A stretch of DNA of 64,000 nucleotides from Cryptomeria japonica (GCF_030272615.1 NC_081409.1:241820332-241884331), one strand, 5' to 3'; positions 1 through 11,750 are shown, numbered from the stretch's first letter. Translations and numbers: made by a program. The notes: generated by a model from the sequence alone, not told the origin.

Positions 1-62
1 GCGACTAAAATTTGGTTAAATACCGAAAATATGTCACAAAAATACTCATCTTAGGAAAGTAT
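1..62. other. Flanking DNA left of solo LTR A
   Basis: AT-rich DNA with no recognisable gene. Bases 58-62 (AGTAT) are the left target-site duplication of the solo LTR that starts at 63; the matching copy is at 5273-5277. Confidence 0.8.
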
Positions 63-2248
63 TGTTGATGTGTTTTTTATGCACATGCGAACACAAAATA
101 AAATACCTAAAGGGTACCTTATCCTCTCTTGAACAAAGTTCCCGATTGCTGAAGATCTTGCTGAAGGATCAGTCGGAGTAACTCCAAGGTTTTGTATGTA
201 GGATCTCTACGTGTGGATAAGCTCTCTATGGTATGATGTGATTTTGCTGGAATCACAAGGGGACTTACACTTGACGACCTAAACGTCTGTTTTGCTAGAA
301 TCACAGGATTTCACTGGCTTAGATTTTGAAAAAAGGAAAAAGGACGAGGGCAAAGAAAGGATCTAATTCTGATACTAAGAAATGTAGGAGCAATGATTGA
401 TCTTTGATGAAATTCTAACTAAGTCTTGTTTTGACATCGCAGGACCATCTCCACAAGGTTAGTGCGATCTTCGGAGGAAAGCTTTATGATGTTTAGATCA
501 TCGCTACAGGCATAGACACCATCAAGCTGATGCATATCAGTGAAGAAGCGACAATTGAAGTTGAGCTTAAGCTGAATGATTCTAGTTGACTACACAAGGC
601 AAGTCTGCAATCAACAAACTGCTAGTAGTATGGAAAACAAATTTCACCATCAATCAAACACATTTCTTCCACTCATCTAATAACATGAAATCAAATCTGA
701 GAAGTATAGAGACCATGCAAATTGTTGAATCGACCCATAGATTTCACCATTTCTTCAATGAAGTTTTACAAGTCTTTTACAACATCTTGGCAACAATCTT
801 TGCCTTCTCTCTCTATTCTATTCTAAGTGCTATTCTATCAATTGACTATCCACTATTAGCTAACTATTCACCTTCTAACTACTGACTAACTATTGTTGAC
901 TCTTATTCACTAACTATTATCCTTTACAAATGAAGAGCCAGGGCTTATATAGTGCCCACAATACCATTCAATGGCTTGGATCAATTTGAGATCAATGGCC
1001 AAGATTTTACAATGAAACCCTAATTAGGGTTTGTTACAACAAACTTAATTCTGACCAATGAAATAATTGCATTATTTGGACACATGTCTTCTCTGGAATA
1101 TTCGACCAATAGATAGCCGGGGTAGGTACATCGAAGTTTGTGCCACCCTTAATGAGCCAGGTACATTGAATCTGGACATGCTGAGGTGGACCAACCCGAC
1201 TGGAGGAATGATGACTAGGATGCCACCTTGTCTAATACTTGGTTGATTCTCAATTTGGTGATGCTTTCCTTCAAATGCTGGACTGGAAGATAGATGGAGA
1301 AGGTCGTCCTTAATAAAACTGGACTGGAGGAGATCGTCCTTGTCCTGACTCGATCTTCTTTGATGAGGGTCCGCCAAGTAGTTGATCTTTCGACTCCGGG
1401 GTCGCCATTTGATGCCTACACAAAAGATTAAAGTTAGTCCTTGAGCATCATACCTAAAGCATAGAAATTAAGACTTTTCAAGGGAAAGATTCAAGATATT
1501 AATTTGAAAATGTCATGATAAATCCAAAATTCTTCATTTTTCAATTAATTATGAATGAAATCAAATTCTCAAGACTTAGACCCTTTTTTTTTTTAAAAAA
1601 TTGCTATGAAAATCAAAACAAGCCTTGAATAAGAACTTCAAATGATTCTTCATACCTTCCCTTGAATGCTTAATTATAAAACCTTGGAAAATGAAGAAAG
1701 AAGACCGGATTTTGCTGGACAAGGGTTGAATTGTGGTCTTCCTTTGGATGAATTACGCCTCCATTAGCCTTCAAAAGAGCTTCACCTTCTTTAGCCTCCA
1801 ACATTTAGCAAAAACTCGCCTCCAATCTGCTGGATTTCGCTCCTCAATCTGCTCCTCAAAATCGCACTTAGAAGGAATGAATAAATGATTTGAAATTTGA
1901 AACAACACTCCTTCTTTATATAGGGTGCTCGCCCTAATTTCTCTCAAGGCCGACTTGGCAAATAGGGCAAAAAATAAAATAAAATACCTCTCAAAAGATG
2001 GCTGACTTGTTTGTAAAGGCACAATAATGATTTTGAGCGCTCACTATGTATTTCTTAAATTTTAAAATTAATTTTGATGCCTTCAAGGTGGATTTTCAAT
2101 TATTTCAAGGCCTAAAAATTAATTAATTAAATTGCCAATGCCTTAATTAATGCTAATTTAATTCAACCTCCCAAATGTCTTGAATTTGGCAAATTTGGTG
2201 AAAATTTAGGAATATGGAGGTTGATTGAGGCTTAATGAAGCTTCCTGA

Positions 2249-4563
2249 TGATTTCGCCCTAGACCCTCTGGAAGGGTCAGGAGCGATTTTTTCAATTAGA
2301 TCCTGAATCTCTCATTTCTTGACTCCAAAATCTCCTAGAAGGTGAGTTTATGTGTGTCTTGACCTACTCAAGGTCTTGTATTTCGAATTTATATCATTTT
2401 TCATGCAGGAACTAGGTGAAAATGTGAATTTCGCCCTGGACCCTCTGGAAGGGTCAAGAGCGATTTTTTCATTTTAGGCCAAAATTCACCTTAGTTTGAT
2501 CTTTAAACTCCCCCAAGGCAATCTCCAGGGTTCATTTCCTTCCATCATTGGGTTAGCTGATCAAAATTTTGAAGGAAATATTGTATTTTTGGGAATTTCG
2601 CTCTGGACCCTCTGGAAGGGTCAGGAGTGATTTTCCCTCTTTGACCTAGGATCATCAACTTTTGAAACAAACAATTACTCATCAATGGTCTTAAAGGTCA
2701 TTTCCACCTTGGTGTATCCTTGCCTTTGCACAAACTTAAAAGGAATATGTTGATTTTATGATTTTCACCCTGGACCCTCTAGAAGGGTCAGGAGCGAATT
2801 TTGAGTTTTAGGCCTATTCCTTCATGCTTTTTAACTTCAAATCACTTCTAAGGCATAGAACATCATGCCTCTCTCCCATCCAAGTCTTGAAAACCAAAAG
2901 TTTATCTTGAAATGCAAGGAAAATAGGAGGAATTGGAAATTTCGCTCTGGACCCTCTGGAAGGGTCAGGAGCGATTTTTTGTCTTGGCATCGAAATTCTC
3001 ATCTTTAGCAATCCAATTTGACTTTAAGGCAATTCAAACATCTTCTTATACCCATGCCTAAGCTTAGCTTTGCCCAAACTTTGGAAGAAAAGACAGGTTT
3101 TAGGATTTTCGCCCTGGACCCTCTGGAAGGGTCAGGAGCGAAAATCCTTTTCTAGGCTTGGTTGCTTCCTCTTGACCATCTCAATTATCTTCAAAGGACA
3201 AAACATACTTCCTCACATTCATTCAAACCATAAAAACCAAAAAGATTGTTTTGACCTTGCAAGAAAAAGGTGTTTTTTAGGAATTTCGCTTTGGACCCTT
3301 TGGAAGGGTCAGGAGCGAAATTGCCTTTCCTGGGCAGAATCCTTCATTTTCTTCATTTCCAAACATGCCTAAGGGTTTCAACATGCTCTTTCCACCTTTC
3401 ATCATGCCTTTGATACTCCAATCCGACCAAACTGAGCAAGAAATATCTCCCATAAAGATTTTCACCTTGGACCCTCTGGAAGGGTCAGGAGCGAAAATTA
3501 GGTTTTAAGCAAAATCCTTCATTCTTTTAAGTTGAAACTTCTTCAGGAGGCAAATGGGAGTTGTCCTTGTTTCATTCATGCCCAAAACTTGACCTTTTTC
3601 ATTGCAAGATGAGAGCTATTCAAAATTTCGCTCTGGACCCTCTGGAAGGGTCAGGGGCGAAATTGCCTTCCTTGTCCAAAATTCTTCATTTTGCATGCTT
3701 CCAAATCTTCAAATGTATCAAATGATGTCCAATCTTCATTCCAAGAGACCCTGCACATAAAAAGTTAGCCAAAATTAGTGAAAAATAATCTCAAATAAGA
3801 TTTTCGCTCTGGACCCTCTGGAAGGGTCAGGAGCGAAATCTTCATTCCAGGCCAAATTGCTCAGTGTTCAAGTTTCAAACCACTTCACAAGGCAAAGTTA
3901 GACTATTTTCCAAGTTAGGAACAAGGTTTCAAGCTCAAACAAGGTGGCAAATGAAGTTTATGATGAATTTCGCTCTAGACCCTTTGGAAGGGTCAGGAGC
4001 AAAATTCTTCTTCCAGGCTAGAATCCATCATTTTTTCAAGGTTTTCAAACATTTCCAAAGTCCAAACATGTCCACTTTTCCCTTCAAAATGCCTTGCAAA
4101 TCAAAATTTGGTCAAATAAGGCAAGAAATGAATCCTAGGTTGATTTTCGCTCTGGACCCTTTGGAAGGGTCAAGAGCGAAAATCACTTTTTAAGCAAAAT
4201 CTTGATCTTTAAAATCATCCAACTCCCTCTCAAGGCAAGAACATTCAAAAGCACCTCCACACGTGCCTTGGAAACTAGGAACTTGGTCTTGATAAGTGAT
4301 AAATTGAGGTGCACAAGGATTTTCGCTCTGGACCCTTTGGAAGGGTTAGGAGCGAAATTCCTAATCTTGGCCAAAATCCTGCCTTCATTTTCACATTTTT
4401 CCATCCAAACAAGTGTTTTGCCCTCAAAGATGCCTGGGAATGAGTTGGTTCTAAGTTTGGGTCAAACTAAAATGTCCTATGGAGAATTTCGCTCTGGACC
4501 CTTTGGAAGGGTCAGGAGCGAAATTTGCTTTGGACCCTCTAGAAGGGTCAGGAGCGAAATTTG
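2249..4563 (-). repeat. Array of 15 hairpin-bearing units, spaced ~166 or ~177 bp
   Basis: Fifteen copies of a ~37-bp inverted repeat start near 2251, 2429, 2595, 2761, 2939, 3105, 3282, 3460, 3624, 3799, 3965, 4142, 4318, 4485 and 4524. The outer arms are TTTCGCTC / GAGCGAAA. The inner arms are GACCCT / AGGGTC around CTGGA or TTGGA. Together they can form a nearly continuous 16-bp stem with one mismatch and one wobble. Spacing alternates between about 164-167 and 175-178 bp, except that the last two copies abut. The DNA between hairpins is a diverged repeat of itself (recurrent 'caaggcaaa', 'aaaatccttcattt'), so the units are tandem, but the hairpin is far better conserved than the spacer. 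Several variants are CG to CA or TG, as expected from methylated-C decay. Confidence 0.9.
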
Positions 4564-4741
4564 TCATTTTAGACTCTCCGTCAGGATCATTTTATGGAAT
4601 ATAACATTTAAGTATAAGAAAGAAGAAATAAGAAAGATAGAAGTGACATATTCCATATATACTTTCAGGATGTTTGAGAGTGGTTTCAGACCTCTAGGAG
4701 TTATATTGCAAAATCTAGTTTTTGGAGGATTCTTCAGTTTT

Positions 4742-4949
4742 CCAGACTTAGCCAAATTTCAGGATCAGGACATTCCAGACTTAGCCAAATTTCAGGATCA
4801 GGACATTCCAGACTTAGCCAAATTTCAGGATCAGGACATTCCAGACTTAGCCAAATTTAGTCAAATTTCAGGATCAGGACATTCCAGACTTAGCCAAATT
4901 TCGGGATCAGGACATTCTAGACTTAGCCAAATTTCAGGGCATTTGAAGA
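4742..4949. repeat. 33-bp minisatellite, about six copies
   Basis: Units beginning CCAGACTTAGCCAAATTTCA start at 4742, 4775, 4808, 4841, 4884 and 4917. The period is 33 bp, except that the fourth unit has a ~10-bp insertion (extra TAGTCAAATTT). The units are almost identical, so this expansion is much younger than the hairpin array just upstream within the same LTR. Confidence 0.92.
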
Positions 4950-5277
4950 TCAGGATGACATTTCAGACTTCATCACTCACCAACTCGACCTAGCTCGGAC
5001 CTTCAAGAATGATATCCACTCACAAAGCAAGACACAATTAACAACAAGAGCAAAACCAAGCCCTAAGGAAGACTCTCAAAGAAACCCTAATTCTGGGGCC
5101 CTATGGACTCACCCTGGCTCAAGCAAAGCTTGAAATCCAACGATCCCCTCAACAACACTCATCCTGCAAAGGCTAATAGACAAAACCCTAAAAGACCTAG
5201 AAAACAAACCCTAGAAAGCAAAAAGCAGGGGTCCCCATTTGCAATGGGGCGATGTGTGAGTACGTCACAACAAGTAT

Positions 5278-6834
5278 ATAGGTGATCATGTATGCAAGAG
5301 ATATGACAATTTTCTTAACTACTGAAATTTAAAAATATTAACCTACTGGAATGACCCTTTGAGTCATAGAGCTGATATTCTGAAAATGGAATAGCCACTA
5401 AAAGTTTTGCTTTTATATTTGGCCAAACCAAGAGTTCTGAATGATTTCTATGAACATTAAAACAGATAACAGAGGACTGCACTTCTTTGCTGGTCTCTTG
5501 AGGTAAAAAATGCTCTCATCAAAATTTTGGTTTGCAAGCTATGACTAACATCCTTCACATCAATGGACGTATAAGATGTAGTAAATCTCTTGATATCCAT
5601 TTTTTTCAGCATATAGACCTTTCCAAATTTTCTTGTAGTTAAGGTTAATAAGAGATGTGCCAAGCCATCTAAATATATATGATACCGTGAAGAAGAAATT
5701 AAATTAGTTGAGAAATATTGAACATATACAGAGGCTTCAATGAAAGACACAAAAGCCAGTGGCAGCTAGAGAATAGTTTGAGTGTCTTTGTCAATTAACA
5801 AATTTCATTGAATAGCATTTTTTATTTGTTGAAGTCCAAATTATTAAGAAAGAAGCAAAGCTAATCATGTGCTTTTGGCAGATAAAAGTAGCCTGATCTT
5901 TAGTGTTTTGATAATGTGGGGAAAATTTTCAAGCATACCTATTCATTATGTAACCTGTGTCCAGTCATTTTGTATTAATCAAAATCGTGTTCCGTATACA
6001 AAAATTGTAAATGTGACCTTTAGGTAGTTAATGGCTATGATGCCTCACTGATGATTTTATTGGTAAGTTAATATCTATGAAACGGTAAGGATTGTGTTGT
6101 TTTACAACACTGATTTATTTTGTGAAAGCTTAAGTTTTTCTTCGTTTCCTGTATGGTACAGCAGATTAGAAACAGAAGCTCAGGTCACTCAATTCATTTA
6201 ACAAATACGGGTGAATTTTTAAACTAACCTCATTAGAACCTAAAATTTCAACCATATGAATTAATTTTATGAAGGATATGACAGATAACTTAGAACCATG
6301 TCTTGAAATTTATTTGTTTAGCATTTTAGAGAATATTGGTTCATAAATCATTTTCAAGTAAGCAGTGTTTTTTCAATGTAGTTGAATTATCTGTTGTTTT
6401 ATCAAGATTGAACTACATAGTTTTTTGAGTCAAACATAATGAATCAAACTTTATTTTTAAGTGGACCATTCATGCACATGAGAAATGGGTTCTTGTGAAC
6501 CACTACTCATGAAATATGAGTCAATGAAGTTTGACTCAAACTGCAAAAAACACCACATACTTGAGAAGAACTAGTTAAGAATTTCTGTAATGAATGGTTC
6601 ATAAGTCACAACACTTGTTGAAGGATTTGCAAATGGTGTAGCAACCTAAGTGGGCTTGATCTTGGGCAAACTCCATGGTTAAGTGTGCTTGGGTCAGAAG
6701 AGCCTTGAGATGGATTATCTCTTAGGAAGCCTTGATGTTTCACCCTTTTGAGCATCATCTAGATGCAATAAGGGCTAAGAGGACCTTTCATGCTCATGAG
6801 AGATGGGTTCGTGTGAACCACTGCTAATTGAATA
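5278..6834. other. Unique DNA between solo LTR A and Copia-1
   Basis: No gene recognised. It contains one arm of a 20-bp inverted repeat (6416-6435) and an ~80-bp segment near 6461-6545 that is repeated directly just before the Copia-1 insertion (about 6779-6834, continuing at 18770). Bases 6830-6834 (GAATA) are the left target-site duplication of Copia-1. Confidence 0.6.
6416..6435 (+). repeat. Left arm of 20-bp perfect inverted repeat
   Basis: CATAGTTTTTTGAGTCAAAC here is the exact reverse complement of 18782-18801. With Copia-1 removed the arms lie about 365 bp apart, the size of a MITE or foldback element that Copia-1 later interrupted. I could not find a convincing target-site duplication outside the arms. 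Confidence 0.6.
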
Positions 6835-8774
6835 TGAGAATCACTCAAGAAACCAATTAACATACATAGATAAAAATGCAAACAAAATACAAGACAAGAA
6901 CTCAGATTTATCTCGTGGAAAACCCTTTCGGGTAAAAAATCACGACACAAAAATTTCTTCAATATCTTAGAATGGGCACCAACCCAGATTACAAAGTACA
7001 CAACTAGAAAGAGAACTCCAATTCTTTTCACATCACCCACTGTGTTCAGAAGGGACTCCAACCCCTGTATAACCAAGAGCACCAACTCTCCCTAAAACAA
7101 AATTTGAAAACTCAAACTAACCACTCCTCAAGACAAGCTAAACAAAACAAAACTCTAACTCAGGGAAATCTCAGATATCAGAAGAAGAATTCAAACTCCA
7201 GAACCATCTACAGCAATTCAACTTTGCTTCAGATTACACACAGTCTCAGAGAAGTAAATTTGCTCTTTCCACAATGAACAATCTACTCCTTGTAGAAAAG
7301 TACGACTCAGCTTAGAGAAGAAGCACACTCATGAGTTGCGACACAACCACCATTCTTCCTGCAACACCAACACCCATAACTCTAAAAACGATCTGCTACA
7401 TAATGTGATAGTGCTCAGAAATCAATACAGTTCACAATATGCTGAAAGCACCTCATTTTCTAACAAAACGTTAATCAGCCACAATATTAATTTTCTTCTA
7501 CACTCTTTTGTAATTTGAAACGATAATCTCTCCAATCATAGACCCAACGGCATGCTGCAATATTGTTTTTGTATATTCACCTTCCAAGAAGCGCCAACAC
7601 ACTGATTTTAAAAAACAAATCAATATTCACGAACTCAGGAAATAAATTTGAATTACCACGATTCGCCCAGAATTTTGAGAGAATTCAATTTTTTTAATAT
7701 GATGTCTGCCAGAAGTTTTTAAATGTATCACCTTCAAAAATCCGTCCACAACTCATCAAATCGAGAGATGGAATAATAAAATAAAAACGCATCCAATAAC
7801 TCTTTCCTCCATCGCACTTTCAGAAAAAAAAATCGTGCTCAATAAATGACTCGACTTCACTAGTTTTTGCACTCAAAAGCTAACGCCAAACATTATGCCC
7901 TCAGGTTCATTTTCTTTTTAAAAAAATCCCCATCTACAGCGACTAGTAGCAAATTCAAGAAGTCTCACACATGACGCATAAGCCAAGCCAATGCATGTAC
8001 TAATAAGCCTGCCGAAACTCTTGCCATCTCATATTAAATAAAAAAACGAATCCACAAGAGGCGTTGCTGAACAGAATAGGCCTACAAATTTTTACACAAA
8101 TAGGCAGCTCAGAAATATTATCGGGCATACCATATTATCGAAGTAGGCAGTTCGAAATTTTACGACAGCCTTCCTTCAAATGGGAACCACTGAATTTTTT
8201 TTTAAAAACTGCTGAATATAATCCAACCGAAATTATTACAACACCCTCCATGAATTCACATCAAATTTTTTAAAATTCCCACTCATGTCCTCAAAAGCTC
8301 AAAGCATCCAGCTCCTGCCTATTTACGACATATAAAAAAAAACATTAGTAAGTGAATGCGTTAATAACACAATCCATACCTTTGACATCATAAATTCGAT
8401 GCCACCACTATCGATTTTATGAAATATGAAGACCACAACATAGTGTTTCCAAAATAAAATGGCAAACCTAAAAAATGAACTTGCTCACTAAATGCCAAAA
8501 AGAAATTCGATTCCACTACTTGACCATTTTGAAAATTCAACGCTGACAAAGCAAATAGAATATTCAACATATTACATGGCATAGAATTTGATTTGGCTGC
8601 TTATAGAAGTCAGGCAAGCACACAACTCTAACTGGCAAGCAACCAAGTAGCTGAACAAAGCTAGCAAGTAGACAGCTGAAGCACACAGCCAGCTCAACCA
8701 AGCACGCAAGCAGCTCAAATAAACTTCAATAAAGTTCAAAATTGGCCTTGACATCAACAATAAAAATTCCAACA
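6835..8774 (-). repeat. Copia-1 3' LTR
   Basis: 1,940 bp, + strand ends TGAGAATCAC...AAATTCCAACA. It aligns end to end with 16764-18764 but lacks ~75 bp near its left end: 'gagaatcac' runs straight into 'tcaagaaacc', whereas the other LTR has the GAGAGGGGTGGGG segment between two similar 'cacac/tcaagaaac' words. This fits a deletion between short direct repeats. Confidence 0.9.
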
Positions 8775-8790
8775 AACTCCCCCTTTGTCA
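8775..8790 (-). promoter_or_regulatory. Copia-1 polypurine tract
   Basis: On the - strand the bases directly before the 3' LTR read CAAAGGGGGAGTT, a purine run in the position where plus-strand DNA synthesis is primed. Confidence 0.7.
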
Positions 8791-9061
8791 TTGATGACAA
8801 CTCATCTCCAACTCCCCCTGAGATCTTGCTCCCCCTTTGACATCAATGACTAATACAAAGTTGCAACCAACTAGAAATTGATACAAATTCGTAAACAAAC
8901 CTGCAAACACTAAACAAGGGCATAAAATAATACAATAGATACTCCCCTGAGTAATACAATCCTGCAATGATGGAGTCAAATCACTCCTAACTGTTGTCTT
9001 AACCTTTTTAAAGTATCTCTGGGCAAAGGCTTTGTAAAGACATCTGTAAGCTGATCCTTAG
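8791..9061 (-). pseudogene. Copia-1 RNase H C-terminus and 3' leader, cut by solo LTR B
   Basis: The - strand from 9061 downward reads KDQLTDVFTKAFAQRYFKK, which continues the peptide EYVPTK ending near 11756 on the other side of solo LTR B. The join across the 5-bp duplication CTTAG restores the copia RNase H C-terminal motif, which shows exactly where the LTR inserted. Below about 8970 there is only non-coding 3' region, containing two 'actccccct' repeats. Confidence 0.85.
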
Positions 9062-11750
9062 TGTTGACGTGTCTAAAGTCACATCGTTGCAAACTCCATC
9101 CGGCCAATGCAAAATAGAATGTACTCGTTGAGTATCGTATCCTCTCTTGAGATAAGGAAATCCCTAATGCTGGTTTTGTTGATCAAAGGGGACGACCTCA
9201 AGGTTTTGATTGTCAGGTCTTGATTTCGGGATTACTCAGTGATTGATGTGATTTGCTGGTAGCACAAGGGGACTTACGATTTTGCAACAAGGTGGTCTGT
9301 TGTGATTTTCGGATTGCGAAATAAAATCAAAAGGGAAGGGTTTAGGAAGCCTAAGGACAAGGATGATAATAGTTGATGCAACGGGTAGACAGATTTCGAT
9401 AAACTAGTTCTTGTTTCGCAAGAGATACCCTCACAACTAGACAAAAACGGTGCAAGCTCCAAGGGATGAAGGATTTTCAAACCGGAGACACTCATTTAGG
9501 CACCCAATTCTGGCGCAGCCTAAGACGAACACCTGCAGTTGAACTAAGCACAGTATGGGTTCAGACTAACCATGCACGGTGACCTACAATCAACAGGCCA
9601 CCAATGGTATGAACCTAGAAATGCATCAAATACCCCTCTACACTTCACCATTAAAATCTCTGCACTCTAAAATTTAACCAGCTGAAAGAAACCATGCAAA
9701 CAGGATGAAAACAAGACAATAAACACCAAATCAATGTTTATATATTGATTTCAGCTGCCTATTACAACAATTTTTGCAGCATCTCTATGCTACTGCTAAG
9801 ATCTAACCTGTTCTATCTTCTAAAATCTAACTACAAAATTCTAACCAACTGTCTAACTATCTAACAAAAATCTCTAACCCTTTACAAAAGAAAGGCCTTT
9901 GCCTTTTATAGATTTTACAATATTGAATCATAGGCTAGGATTGACTGCATTCAAGGGCCCTGATCTGCCTTCCAGAAGTTGGCAACTTTAACCTATGCCC
10001 AATCAATTCTCAGTTATCCAACCAACCATAATTTCAACTACCTACAACTGTTTTGGCATTATTTTGAGTCTATCCGGTAGTTGGACATAACTGTCCACAA
10101 AAATATCTTGTGCAGGACCCATAGGCAGTTTTATAATAAAACAGTTTCAATTTTTAAAAACTGAACTTCTAGAGTTAAATCCATCTGTGTACTTTTCCTG
10201 AGAATGCATGATTGTTGCATTCAGAGTGTTCTTCGGTCTTTGGTGGTGAACTTTAACTTGTTGCCCCGGTGGCACGCTTCCCAATGCTTCATCGCTTTGA
10301 TCCTGTACGACATTTTTTCTCCTCCAGCTTCCAGCGCTTGGCCTTGGTTGCGATCCCTCTTCGATTTGCATTTCCAGGCCTTCGCCTGGTTCTCTGCGAT
10401 GGCGTCCTGTGACCTGCAAACCATTAATCCCATTTTAATAAATTAATTTGAAAAATTAAAATTAATTTAACAAACATTAAATTTAACGCTTGGAGGGTCA
10501 TTTGAAAATTTCCCAAGTTTTAACGCTATACTCCTTCTGTGAATTTAGTTGTTCCTAGCAATTTCGGGCAAGAGGGGCGTTCGAAAAGTTTTTAAAAAAG
10601 TTCATACTTAGACGTTTTCGAAATTCGGCCTAAATGGCACTTCCACAAACTTTAAGTTAGCACCTTACTATTTTATTTTCACATTTTCGGGGGGTTTGAG
10701 AGCAATTGCAAGGTTTTTAAAACTTCAACATTTTCGCCCCTTTATGGCGAATTTCGGGATTTTGGGCACTTTTGAAAGGTTTAAAAACTGACATTTACTC
10801 CCCTTTATGGCAAATTTCGGGATTTTGGGCACTTTTGAAAGGTTTAAAAACTGACATTTTCGCCCCTTTATGGCGAATTTCGGGATTTTGGGCACTTTTG
10901 AAAGGTTTAAAAACTTTGACATTTTTGCCCCTTTATGGTGAATTTCGGGATTTTGGGCACTTTTGAAAGGTTTAAAAACTTTGACATTTTTGCCCCTTTA
11001 TGGCGAATTTCGGGATTTTGGGCACTTTTGAAAAGTTTAAAAACTTTGACATTTTCGCCCCTTTATAGTGAATTTCGGGATTTTGGGCACTTTTAAAAAG
11101 TTATAAAACTTTGACATCTACTCCCCTTTATGGCGAATTTCGAGATTTTGGGCACTTTGGCAAACTTTGGAGATTTTACGCCCCTTTATGGTGAATTTCG
11201 GGATTTTGGGCACTTTTGCAAACTTCGGAGATTTTAGCCACTTTGCAAACTTCGGGGATTTTAGCCACTTTGCAAACTTCATAAACATTTCGCACTTTTA
11301 GAGCCTTTTGCATAGTTTTGACATTTTGACAATCTTTTCTCCTTAGCAAATTTCGGGATGTTCAGACTTTTTGCAAAGTTTTAAAACTTTAACAGTTTTC
11401 CTCGTTTCAATCTCCCTTTGGCGAAAGTCAGCATTTTGGGTCCTTCTGCAACCTTTAGACGCTTCATCATATTTGGGGAATTTTGCAAGCTTCTGCCATT
11501 TCTCACCTAACTTGGGCGATTTTACAAGTGAAAAAAAAAGAATACTTTGAAGCTTCAGACTTAGCGTTTTACCAGCTTAAGCAATCTTTTGAAATTTTAA
11601 CGCCTGAACATTAAACTCACCCTACGGATTCCCAGGCTTACGCTCAAAAAAGACGCGAGACATCCTGTGCAAAACTCAACAGGGCGAAGGCGAAAAGACC
11701 AAAAAGAGGGGGACCCTGTTGGCAACAGGGAGCGTGTGCAACACACAACA
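9062..11750 (-). mobile_element. Solo LTR B, 2.7 kb, inserted in Copia-1 RNase H
   Basis: 2,689 bp, + strand ends TGTTGACGTG...ACACACAACA, flanked by a perfect duplication CTTAG (9057-9061 and 11751-11755). Its first ~300 bp closely match solo LTR D (shared 'ccggccaatgcaaaatagaa' and 'atcctctcttg'), and both ends match solo LTR A. There is no internal domain or second LTR. A tandem array occupies 10722-11260. It inserted after Copia-1, whose coding sequence it splits. Confidence 0.92.
10722..11260. repeat. 63-65-bp tandem array in solo LTR B
   Basis: The word TTTCGGGATTTTGGGCAC or a close variant starts at 10752, 10815, 10878, 10943, 11008, 11073, 11138 and 11196, giving periods of 63, 63, 65, 65, 65, 65 and 58 bp. 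Each unit also holds CCCCTTTATGGCGAA and a TTTGAAAGGTTTAAAAACT tail. Partial copies continue to about 11290. ORFs here that encode a repeated KFLNLSKVPKIPKFAIKG peptide are only translations of the array. Confidence 0.92.

Larger units (their letters stand above)
63..5272 (-). mobile_element. Solo LTR A, 5.2 kb, family TGTTGTG...CATCAACA
   Basis: A single very long LTR of 5,210 bp. On the + strand it starts TGTTGATGTG and ends CGTCACAACA, and it is flanked by a perfect 5-bp target-site duplication AGTAT (58-62 and 5273-5277). The - strand orientation is inferred from its shared ends with solo LTRs B and D: the outer end reads TGTTGTG...CACACATCGCCCC on the - strand, and the inner ~250 bp contain 'atcctctcttga', 'caaggttttg' and 'cacaaggggacttac', which recur near 9150 and 55640. 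No gag, pol, PBS or second LTR lies between the duplications, so this is a recombined solo LTR rather than a full element. It carries two internal arrays (about 2250-4563 and 4742-4949). Short ORFs inside are low-complexity or repeat-derived and are not annotated as genes. Confidence 0.88.

Noticed and set aside
586-885. 99-codon + strand ORF in solo LTR A
   Set aside because: No similarity to any family I know, and it lies in LTR DNA that is read from the other strand.
2249-4563. Palindromic repeats with spacers resembling a CRISPR array
   Set aside because: Spacers are 130-140 bp and related to each other, there are no cas genes, and the array lies inside a plant LTR with target-site duplications.
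4202-4993. 263-codon + strand ORF
   Set aside because: Its sequence is the translation of the hairpin units (FALDPLEG repeats) and the 33-bp minisatellite (DLAKFQDQDIP repeats) inside solo LTR A.
10725-10966. ORFs on both strands with repeated peptides
   Set aside because: They translate the 63-65-bp array, and both strands stay open because of the repeat composition.
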